A DNA stretch of 19,010 bases, from assembly GCA_964634205.1 (NCBI GenBank), contig CAZWKE010000051.1, forward strand, positions 1 through 19,010, given 5' to 3'. Every line of letters starts with the position of its first letter. Positions within the stretch are counted from its first letter, which is position 1. A program made the position numbers and the translations under genes. A model generated the notes under the pieces. The model was not told the origin of the DNA, searched no databases, and saw only the letters and a list, made by a program, of their open reading frames with translations. Shown here one piece after another: positions 5,684-12,824 of this stretch. This DNA is from JAFGGG01 sp964634205 (GTDB lineage Bacteria; Spirochaetota; Spirochaetia; SZUA-6; RPPD01).

Positions 5684-7668
5684 ACAGGAAAAAGTACCTT
5701 CTCCAATGGGCAAAAAAACTGGCGGATGATGATCTCCATTATCATTATCATATGAAAAATCCGCTGGAAGCGACGCCGGTCAAAACCTTTGAGGCCGTAC
5801 TGCAGCGGATACGAAACGGGCTGCAGGCGGTCCGGGAGGCGGACTCCGGTTCTGAAGGCGTTCCTTTTTTCCGTCGTGGACCCATAATCAGATTTGCGTT
5901 CGGTGCGCTGGGCGCGGCCGCATTGATTTTTATCGGTATATTTCTGTTTTTTACTCTTTATCAATTTCCGTCCGGAAATAATGCCGCCGTCAATCATATT
6001 TCACGTTTAACGGGGACAATCATGATTACCGAATCCGGTGAACTGAAACCCGCCGCCGCCGGGGACAGTATATCCCAGGATGCTGTCATAGCATCCGGCG
6101 GTGGATCGTCCGCGCTTATAACGATCGGCCGGAAATCTCAGGTACAAATGGGTGAAAACTCCAAATTAAAAGTGCTGAAGCTTTTCCATGATAATGATAT
6201 TGAAAAAACACGGGTTTTTCTGGAACAGGGTGAACTGCACTGCCGGCAGGTGAAAACCGGTAACGGATCGGAGTTTTCGGTGGAAACCGAAACATTAATA
6301 CTTACCGTGATCGGGACGGAATTTACGGTGCGGGTAAAAAATCATAAAACCACCGTGAAGGTAATCAACGGCCGTGTGAGTATCAGGCCCAAAATCAGTT
6401 TGCCGCGTATTGCCGCTATACGGGGTCTTAACAGTGAGATTGCGGACAGGATAACGGAAATTCTGGAAGCCAAGGTAGTTTTAGCGGCTGATGAGGAAAT
6501 GTCAATTACTCGTGGGGAGGTTGAAAAAACGGAACAACATATGCGGGAGCTGTTGGTCCCGCTGCAGCAGGAACTGGAAAAAGAGCGTAGTCCTGATATG
6601 GAAAAGATTGATTCCGACCTGCAGAAACTCAATGAAGAACAGAGAGGGCTGCTGCGGCCGCAGAATAACCCTTCCGGCCGAAACATTTCTCCTTCTCCGG
6701 AGCCTGACGGGAACGCAAGCATGTTGATGCGCAAAAAAACCGAAATACGGATTTTTTCTCCCCGGCACAAATATTATACGGAAGATCCGGTGCTGGACTA
6801 TGAAATTGTCAATCCCGGTTCTGTTGAAATATACCTGAACGGCAAAGAAGTACAGATAAAAAATAATGCCGTACTCTCGGAAAGCGTACCGGGCTTTAAT
6901 ACCCTACAGATAAAATCTACGGATTCCGACGGCCGGGAAACAGAAAAACACACTGATTACTTTGTCAATAAACTGACACTCACCGAGTTGGATGATTTTA
7001 ACAGACCTGACAGCACCTCTGTGGGAAATAACTGGTCACGGCTGACGGCAAAAATTAATACCCGGATCAGCGGGATCAGGAACAACTCCCTGGTTTTTTC
7101 AGGCCCTACTTCTATCCCGAGCGTTTATTGTGTATTGTTCAAGACTTTTACGCCGTCTTTTTCTTCCGGGATATTACAGGCCGTTGATATTACCGAATTT
7201 AACGCCAACAGGAATACAAGCGTGTTCCTGCAATTGGGAATAAGCGGTACCGGTTCCATTAATCCGCAGTATAATATACCAGCCCTCTATGGTTACCATG
7301 GGGCGGCGATCCATGTAGTTCTGGAAACCGCGGACGGCAGTATTTTTTACCTGCAGCTGCAGGAGCAGCGTTACTATCCTATTCAACGGATCTGGGATAT
7401 GTCTCCGAAAAAAACCTTTGTGCTGGATTTTTCAACCCCCAAGCGTCTGGTTTTTTATCATAAACAGCGATACTTCTGTGGGCTGCTTTTGGACAATGAC
7501 GGTACGATTCTGCAAACGGTGATTAGTCCGAACTATCCTTCGAGAATTGAATCGAGTTTACTTTCTTTCAGCAACAGAAAGATAGCAGGCTATGTGCCCG
7601 AGATTATAAAAGGCAATGAGGTTTTAGTGCGCCTGCAAAATTATTATTTTTATCAGGGGAATAAATAG
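5680..7668 (+). CDS. FecR-domain transmembrane regulator with Ig-like and beta-rich extracytoplasmic parts
   Basis: The 662-residue protein starts within the sigma-factor stop codon. Residues 1-70 are cytoplasmic and may hold the sigma factor. One membrane span lies at about 72-95, so most of the chain is extracytoplasmic. Residues about 108-236 are a FecR domain (LTGTIMITESGEL, QDAVIASGGGSSALI, LEQGELHC, TVIGTEFTVRV, VKVINGRVSI). A charged coiled-coil segment follows at about 278-325, then an Ig-like domain at about 355-435 (IRIFSPRHKYYTEDPVLDYEI). The last 220 residues look like a beta-sandwich of LamG/concanavalin type, beginning near LDDFNRPDS, which is only a guess from composition. Classical FecR takes its signal from an outer-membrane TonB receptor, but none is encoded here. 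The large C-terminal part may instead read the envelope or a polysaccharide directly. The stop is one base from the convergent gene. Confidence 0.82.
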   Translation: MNRKKYLLQWAKKLADDDLHYHYHMKNPLEATPVKTFEAVLQRIRNGLQAVREADSGSEGVPFFRRGPIIRFAFGALGAAALIFIGIFLFFTLYQFPSGNNAAVNHISRLTGTIMITESGELKPAAAGDSISQDAVIASGGGSSALITIGRKSQVQMGENSKLKVLKLFHDNDIEKTRVFLEQGELHCRQVKTGNGSEFSVETETLILTVIGTEFTVRVKNHKTTVKVINGRVSIRPKISLPRIAAIRGLNSEIADRITEILEAKVVLAADEEMSITRGEVEKTEQHMRELLVPLQQELEKERSPDMEKIDSDLQKLNEEQRGLLRPQNNPSGRNISPSPEPDGNASMLMRKKTEIRIFSPRHKYYTEDPVLDYEIVNPGSVEIYLNGKEVQIKNNAVLSESVPGFNTLQIKSTDSDGRETEKHTDYFVNKLTLTELDDFNRPDSTSVGNNWSRLTAKINTRISGIRNNSLVFSGPTSIPSVYCVLFKTFTPSFSSGILQAVDITEFNANRNTSVFLQLGISGTGSINPQYNIPALYGYHGAAIHVVLETADGSIFYLQLQEQRYYPIQRIWDMSPKKTFVLDFSTPKRLVFYHKQRYFCGLLLDNDGTILQTVISPNYPSRIESSLLSFSNRKIAGYVPEIIKGNEVLVRLQNYYFYQGNK

Positions 7669-7669
7669 A

Positions 7670-8215
7670 TTAATCAGCAAACAGCAGGGAATGGAGCCGG
7701 TCTTCGGCCCCTTGTTCAGGTGGGGGATTCCCCCCGCCCGCGTTTATCAGGCACCGTGAAAACCTGAGAAACTGTATGCGTATGTCAGCGATCGGAATAC
7801 CTGCATTTTCCCCGCTTCTCTTTTTTAAATAATCAATGGTAGGTAATATGCAGTCGGGTTCCGGCCGGTTTTCCGGAAAAAAACGCGCGATCTTGGGCCA
7901 GAAACCGTTTATGTCGTGTACATGCTCAAGTTCGAACGCTTTCGTGATATCGCCGATCAGTTCCTTGTCCTGCTCGGGAATATCCGGGTGCAGCGGCAAG
8001 AGAACCATGGTCATAAAAAAAATTTGTGCATCACTTAAGGGTGTTCCGGGTTGCACGGCCAGAACGGCCAGGCATATAAGGTCATTCGCAAGAAGCCTGC
8101 GGAACCCGGGATTTTCTGCGTTACAATACGCTTCCAGGTTTGCCCGAATCTCCCGGGCCTGTTGTAATAAAAAATTATAATTGTTGTTGTAATCATTGAC
8201 TGCCATTTTTCTCAT
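7670..8215 (-). CDS. Unrecognised 181-residue soluble protein
   Basis: I do not recognise this family. The protein is predicted to be mostly helical, with no signal peptide or membrane segment. Its first half is acidic-amphipathic (FLLQQAREIRANLEAYCNAEN, FRRLLANDLICLAVLAVQ), followed by LSDAQIFFMTMVLLPLHPD. It looks like a helical adaptor or a free-standing domain of a larger ATPase-type protein, but that is only an impression. The coding bias and the length of the reading frame support a real gene. ATG 8206 (Met4) is an alternative start, favoured if the nearer promoter (-10 at 8218-8223) is used. It ends one base from the stop of the FecR-type gene and lies downstream of the radical SAM gene on the same strand, separated by 211 bases that include its own promoter candidates. 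Confidence 0.65.
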   Translation of the reverse strand: MRKMAVNDYNNNYNFLLQQAREIRANLEAYCNAENPGFRRLLANDLICLAVLAVQPGTPLSDAQIFFMTMVLLPLHPDIPEQDKELIGDITKAFELEHVHDINGFWPKIARFFPENRPEPDCILPTIDYLKKRSGENAGIPIADIRIQFLRFSRCLINAGGGNPPPEQGAEDRLHSLLFAD

Positions 8216-8217
8216 TA

Positions 8218-8276
8218 AGCATAGTGATTTATTGCAGTCTGATCAATATGGTGGATTTTTTAAACGGTCAAACCGT
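8218..8276 (-). promoter_or_regulatory. Two candidate promoters and a dyad upstream of the 181-residue protein gene
   Basis: On the minus strand TTGACC (8266-8271), 17 nt and TATTGA (8243-8248) form one candidate. TTGATC (8241-8246), 17 nt and TATGCT (8218-8223) form the other. The first -35 box sits inside the perfect dyad ACGGT-CAA-ACCGT (8264-8276), where a bound repressor would block polymerase. GGCTTAAGCC at 8279-8288 is a further 10-bp palindrome next to it. Confidence 0.4.
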
Positions 8277-8353
8277 CCGGCTTAAGCCTGTTTCTGTTCC
8301 GGAAAAGCAGAAAAGGGTGTGCAAAGACAATTATTTAGTGATATGGAAAAGAA

Positions 8354-8365
8354 GGGTTTTTACCC
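8354..8365 (-). terminator. Weak terminator candidate after the radical SAM gene
   Basis: Read on the minus strand, GGGT-AAAA-ACCC is followed by TTCTTTTCC. The stem has only four pairs. A longer pairing of AGGGG (8390-8394) with CCCCT (8363-8367) competes with it. Apart from this, the dyads at 8264-8288 and promoters, nothing else is evident in 8216-8426. Confidence 0.2.
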
Positions 8366-8426
8366 CTGCCGAATGAGGTATAAAAGAATAGGGGGAAATT
8401 ATTAAAGCCTTATTGTGTTCCATGGT

Positions 8427-9647
8427 TCAACCGGAAACATTGCTTTGTTTGGCCGTCTCTTTTAAGGCAATTAAATGGAGTGAATAATTTTCCATAGACA
8501 AAGGCACTGAACAAAAATCATGGGGGCAGTTGACAAGACTGTTTTGGAAGGTGATCTTGTCATAGATATTCCCGATTTTTTGCTTTATATTTATGCAGCA
8601 GACAACATCGTTGTTCGAGTTGACAACGCCGTTATTATAACCCGCGATACAGGGTTTGTGCTTCCAATTATACGAGCTTCTAACCGCCGTCATATCGCAG
8701 TTAATCAGTTGATACTCTTCCGGGGAATAGGCTGCGGGATAGGTTTTATTATTGTATTCCCCGATAAACGGCGCGCAGATAAGTTCCAGTTCATATTCTG
8801 CAAATAATTTTTGGTAGAATTCAATTTCAGGGATAATGGGCGGATAGGCGACAATTTGGGCGTGTATGGTAAATCCGGAATCTTTGAGCAGGCGGTAATT
8901 TTCAATAAAGGTATGTATCATTTTTCGTTTTTTTAGTTCGTTGGCATGGAAGGAACACAGAATATATTTGACCCTTTTGGGATTGACTGATTTGCGAAAG
9001 GCCTCGATCTTTTTTGATAATGATAAGTTTGTAGCAATTGAAATGAAATGGTTCTCGGACAACCGGGCACATGCCTCAACAAAATTCGGAATAAAGAACG
9101 GTTCCCCGCCGGAGAAAACAATATTGAATATTTTCCCCGTCTCATTCAATACTTTTATAAATTTTCCAATTTGAATCGGCTTGATTGCGTCCTCATGTAA
9201 AATATTTTCAGGGATAAAACAATAATCACAATGAAGATTACAGCGCAGGCTTAAATAGCAGTGGAGTGCCGCGTTGTAGTCCGTGTCTATTTTGGGGATA
9301 ACGGAGATGCGTTTATCGGTTCCCGTTTTTGCCGCCCCTTCACTCCACCAACATAACCTGACATAGCCCGATGGGGATGCAAGTGAAAATGAGATATCCT
9401 TATCGGTGTGTCCCACACAGATTCTAATCTCCGTATAAAAACCTTCAATTTTATGGGTCAGCCCCTCAAAACGAAAACTCCCGCGCGGATGGGAAAATCC
9501 GAACTGTCCGATGCCCAGAGTCAGAATCAATTTTTGAGCGTCCGACAATTTTTCGGTCAATTTTTTTACGGGGATGGTAAACCGGCAGCCGTCCTTTAAC
9601 CGGTAGCTTTTTTGTGTTTCGGCATTCTTCAGAATATTCTCCAGCAT
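8427..9647 (-). CDS. Radical SAM protein with C-terminal cysteine-rich (SPASM/twitch-like) region
   Basis: The enzyme is about 406 residues from ATG 9647. Counting from the longer GTG start at 9698, the radical SAM cluster motif CNLHCDYC uses Cys153, Cys157 and Cys160, and the SAM-binding SGGEP ends at residue 200. A later cysteine set (Cys350, Cys367/368, Cys391, Cys396) resembles the single auxiliary iron-sulfur cluster of SPASM/twitch proteins. About 135 residues before the barrel form an extra N-terminal region that I cannot assign. Such enzymes modify peptides, proteins or small molecules by radical chemistry in anaerobic cytoplasm, but the substrate here is unknown. The GTG at 9698 lies inside a strong hairpin (9680-9703) and has no ribosome-binding site, so the ATG is preferred, although its own upstream sequence is also weak. 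It is divergent from the AAA ATPase gene. Confidence 0.82.
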   Translation of the reverse strand: MLENILKNAETQKSYRLKDGCRFTIPVKKLTEKLSDAQKLILTLGIGQFGFSHPRGSFRFEGLTHKIEGFYTEIRICVGHTDKDISFSLASPSGYVRLCWWSEGAAKTGTDKRISVIPKIDTDYNAALHCYLSLRCNLHCDYCFIPENILHEDAIKPIQIGKFIKVLNETGKIFNIVFSGGEPFFIPNFVEACARLSENHFISIATNLSLSKKIEAFRKSVNPKRVKYILCSFHANELKKRKMIHTFIENYRLLKDSGFTIHAQIVAYPPIIPEIEFYQKLFAEYELELICAPFIGEYNNKTYPAAYSPEEYQLINCDMTAVRSSYNWKHKPCIAGYNNGVVNSNNDVVCCINIKQKIGNIYDKITFQNSLVNCPHDFCSVPLSMENYSLHLIALKETAKQSNVSG

Positions 9648-9679
9648 AGCAGTATTAATAGATAATTTCCGGAAACTGT

Positions 9680-9703
9680 CGACCGTGCCAATCGGCACGG
9701 TCG
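9680..9703. repeat. Perfect 10-bp stem hairpin between divergent genes
   Basis: CGACCGTGCC (9680-9689), loop AATC, GGCACGGTCG (9694-9703). On the + strand the hairpin is followed nine bases later by T-rich DNA (TTTTTT at 9713-9718, eight more Ts at 9723-9730), so it could stop transcription running rightwards. In the other direction it would lie in the 5' leader of the radical SAM gene. TTGTCGACAA at 9729-9738 is another palindrome nearby. Confidence 0.55.
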
Positions 9704-9739
9704 CAGGGCCCCTTTTTTGTTGTTTTTTTTGTCGACAAC

Positions 9740-9768
9740 TTGCGGATGATCAAAAGTTTGGGTATCAT
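9740..9768 (+). promoter_or_regulatory. Promoter of the AAA ATPase gene
   Basis: TTGCGG (9740-9745), exactly 17 nt, then TATCAT (9763-9768), which is one base from consensus. Only eight bases separate the -10 box from ATG 9777, and no Shine-Dalgarno sequence is present, so a leaderless or nearly leaderless message is expected. Confidence 0.45.
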
Positions 9769-9776
9769 TGTAACCT

Positions 9777-12700
9777 ATGATGGTGCAAAATCCCGGTAGA
9801 GGGTCCGAACATCCGGCAGGTCGGTTACACCGCCCGGAGATCACTCCTCCCGGTAAAATCTTCGGCAGAGACAGGGAAATGGGGATCATCCGCGATATTT
9901 TCGAGCGGGTCAGCGGCGGGAATATAGTTTTTTTGTTGATTTCCGGTTACGCGGGGATAGGAAAATCAGCGCTCATAGAAACGGCCAATAGGGAGATCTT
10001 TCAGCAAAAATGTAGGTATATCTATGGGAAGTTTGAGGAGTTCAAAAAGAATGTGCCGTATAATGCTATTGTCCAGGCCTTCCGGGGATTTATTGAACAA
10101 CTATTGACCAAATCCCGTTCTGAATTGCGGCAATGGAAAGAACGGTTAATACAAGCCCTTGCCCCCAACGCGCAGGCTATAATAAATGTGATCCCCGCAT
10201 TGGAAGCGATTGTCGGAAAACAGCCGCAGCTGACACAGCTGGGCCCTTTGGAAAGTCAGAACAGATTTCGCTTGTATTTTCAGAAATTTATCAATGTATT
10301 TTCCGGCAAAGCGTCCCCCCTGGTTATGGTGCTGGATGATCTGCAATGGGCGGACCTGGCCAGTCTTACACTCTTAAAGGCACTTGTTTCAAACAAAGAA
10401 ATACACAATCTTTTGGTGATCGGTGCCTATCGTGATAATGAAATTGACAGCGGCCACCCGCTGATGCTGGTGCTGGAGGAAATCAAAAAGGAAAAAATAG
10501 CCGCCCATAATATATGGCTGGGTCCGCTTAAAATAACCAATGTGGGACAGATCATAAAAGAAATACTGGGTGAGGATAACCGCCGGGTAATGTCCCTGGC
10601 CGAGGTGGTTTTCAATAAAACAAACGGCAATCCTTTTTTTATTAATGAGTTTTTAAAATCCATCTATCGCGACAAAATATTACAGCCCGGGGCCGAACCC
10701 GGTGAAAACTGGCGGATTGATTTGGAAAGTTTGCACCAATTGCAGGTAACCGATAATGTTGCCGATCTTCTGGTGATGAAGATAAAAAAATACCTTATAG
10801 GCTCTCAGGAGTTGATCAAACTTGCGGCCTGTATCGGGACACAATTCAGTCTGGAACTGCTTTCACTTGCCTGCGAAAAATCAAAACAGAAAACCTTCAG
10901 CGCTTTTACTCCGATTATACAGGAAGGGCTCCTGTTCTATGTTAACGGGAATTATTGTTTTATCCATGATAAAATACAGGAAACCGTCTATTCATTTATT
11001 CCGGAAGAAGAAAAAAAGGCTACGCATTATAAAATCGGCAGCTTATTGTTGGAACATACGCCAAAATCAGAGTTGAAGAACAAGGTATTTTTTATCACGG
11101 ACCAGCTTAACGCGGGAAGAGAGAAAATAACAGAGGGGAAAAGGCGGACGGAGCTGCTGAATTTGAATCTGTTGGCCAGTAAAACCGCCAGAGAGGCTGC
11201 CGCATATGAATCCGCGTTAAAGTACCTGGTTATCGGCATCGACCTGCTCGAGGAAGGTTCCTGGAGCAGTCGTTATGGGGAGACGCTTGCGTTGTTTACC
11301 CGTGCGGTGGAAGCCGCTTATCTCTGCGCGGATTTCGTACGTATGGACCGGTACGCAAAAATCGTCTTACGTGAGGCAAAGAATCTTTTGGACAAGGTCA
11401 AGATCTATGAAATAATCATTAAATCTTACATAGCGCAGAATAAATTAATGGAGGCGGTAACACTGGGTCGGGAAGTATTAAAGCAATTGGGGGTTATCCT
11501 GCCGAAAAAACCCACCAAAGCGGATATACTGTTTAACTTCATTAAAATAAAATTCGCGCTTCGCGGAAAAACCGTTGCGGATCTGAAAGATCTGCCCGAC
11601 ATGAAAGACCAATACAAACTTGCGGCTATCAGAATCATGATAAGTACGGGGAGTGCCGCTTATTATTCTTTACCCAATCTCCCGCCGATTATGATATTTA
11701 GAATATTAGAACTCTCCTTAAAATACGGGAATACCCCAAGTTCCGCTTTTTGCTACGCGGCATATGGATTTGTGTTATGCGGTATCATCGGCGCTAGTCA
11801 GGCCGGTTATGAGTACGGCAGGGTTGCAGTGGATCTTGTCAGGCAAAAAAAAGCCAGAGAGCAGTATGCCAAGGTCTACTTCATGTTTAATGTCTTTATC
11901 CGTCCGTTCAGGGAACATATGGAAAAAACCGTGGAATCTCTCCGTCAGGCGTACACCTACGGACTGGAAAGCGGTGATTTTGAATACGCGGTCAATTGTA
12001 TTACCATGTATTTCATCCTGTCCTATTTTATAGGGAAAAACCTCTTAGCGTTAAACGATCAGTTTGTTCATTATTATAATAGTATTATAAAGTTTAAACA
12101 GCAGCGCCTGCTGCATACAATCAGAAAAGACCGGCAGTTTGCCCTGAATCTGATGGGAAAATCGGAATACCGCATAAAGATGAAAGGCGAAAGCTTTGAT
12201 GAGGACGAGATGCTGCCGGTCTTTAGAGCGGCCAATGATAGAATAAATCTGAACAGTTTTTATCTTTACCGGTCCATATTGGCGTATCTCTTCTATGAGT
12301 ATCGGGAGGCCAAAAAAAATATCGAAATGGCCGAGAGTTATATGGATGCCGGCCTGGGAAGTCTGAACAATCCGCAATACTGGCTCTATGATTCACTTAT
12401 TCTTTCGGCCCTTTATACGCAAGTCTCGGTATGGAAAAAGCTTAAATTTCACCGGCAAATCGTAAGTAACAGAAACAAACTGAAAAAGCCGGCGTTGTCT
12501 TCACCGCAGAACGGTCTGCATAAGTACCGTCTGATAGAGGCTGAACTGGCAAGGATCGGGAATAAGCCTGATACAGCCATAAAAAAATATGATGCGGCAA
12601 TACAGGCCGCTCGGGAGAACAGGTATAAGAATGAAGAAGCGCTTGCCGATGAATTGAAGGCATTGTTTTTGCTTTCAGAAAACAAGCGAAACGATGCCGC

Positions 12701-12824
12701 GGTATATTTTCAGGCGGCACACCGGTGCTATTCCGAATGGGGGGCTTTGGCAAAGGTCAGGCACCTTGAAGAGCGCTTCCCCGCCTTTTTTACGGGCCCT
12801 ACGATTCAAAATGATGCCGGGTAA
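9777..12824 (+). CDS. AAA/STAND-type ATPase with long helical-repeat C-terminus
   Basis: The 1015-residue cytoplasmic protein opens with an AAA_16-type module. FGRDREM at 29-35 is followed by Walker A GYAGIGKS at 57-64, Walker B LVMVLDDLQWAD at 182-193, and GAYRDNE near 220. From about residue 420 to the end it is an alpha-helical, TPR-like solenoid, finishing in a RHLEERFPAFF-like segment. This layout equals the central part of the large MalT/HstK-like multidomain signalling proteins. Those usually add a Ser/Thr kinase in front, or GAF, histidine kinase, cyclase or LuxR domains behind; none is present here. It is probably an ATP-dependent switch that assembles on ligand binding and passes the signal to a partner encoded elsewhere. 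The ATGATG start lacks a ribosome-binding site. Its last 26 bases overlap the convergent AraC-type gene. Confidence 0.82.
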   Translation: MMVQNPGRGSEHPAGRLHRPEITPPGKIFGRDREMGIIRDIFERVSGGNIVFLLISGYAGIGKSALIETANREIFQQKCRYIYGKFEEFKKNVPYNAIVQAFRGFIEQLLTKSRSELRQWKERLIQALAPNAQAIINVIPALEAIVGKQPQLTQLGPLESQNRFRLYFQKFINVFSGKASPLVMVLDDLQWADLASLTLLKALVSNKEIHNLLVIGAYRDNEIDSGHPLMLVLEEIKKEKIAAHNIWLGPLKITNVGQIIKEILGEDNRRVMSLAEVVFNKTNGNPFFINEFLKSIYRDKILQPGAEPGENWRIDLESLHQLQVTDNVADLLVMKIKKYLIGSQELIKLAACIGTQFSLELLSLACEKSKQKTFSAFTPIIQEGLLFYVNGNYCFIHDKIQETVYSFIPEEEKKATHYKIGSLLLEHTPKSELKNKVFFITDQLNAGREKITEGKRRTELLNLNLLASKTAREAAAYESALKYLVIGIDLLEEGSWSSRYGETLALFTRAVEAAYLCADFVRMDRYAKIVLREAKNLLDKVKIYEIIIKSYIAQNKLMEAVTLGREVLKQLGVILPKKPTKADILFNFIKIKFALRGKTVADLKDLPDMKDQYKLAAIRIMISTGSAAYYSLPNLPPIMIFRILELSLKYGNTPSSAFCYAAYGFVLCGIIGASQAGYEYGRVAVDLVRQKKAREQYAKVYFMFNVFIRPFREHMEKTVESLRQAYTYGLESGDFEYAVNCITMYFILSYFIGKNLLALNDQFVHYYNSIIKFKQQRLLHTIRKDRQFALNLMGKSEYRIKMKGESFDEDEMLPVFRAANDRINLNSFYLYRSILAYLFYEYREAKKNIEMAESYMDAGLGSLNNPQYWLYDSLILSALYTQVSVWKKLKFHRQIVSNRNKLKKPALSSPQNGLHKYRLIEAELARIGNKPDTAIKKYDAAIQAARENRYKNEEALADELKALFLLSENKRNDAAVYFQAAHRCYSEWGALAKVRHLEERFPAFFTGPTIQNDAG

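Noticed and set aside
8331..8423. 30-codon minus-strand frame just after the radical SAM stop codon (MEHNKALIISPYSF...)
   Set aside because: There is no ribosome-binding site, the composition is hydrophobic without precursor-peptide features, and it overlaps the likely terminator.
9648..9698. 17-codon N-terminal extension of the radical SAM protein from GTG 9698
   Set aside because: The GTG lies in a perfect hairpin with no ribosome-binding site, so the first internal ATG (9647) is preferred. The longer start is not fully excluded.
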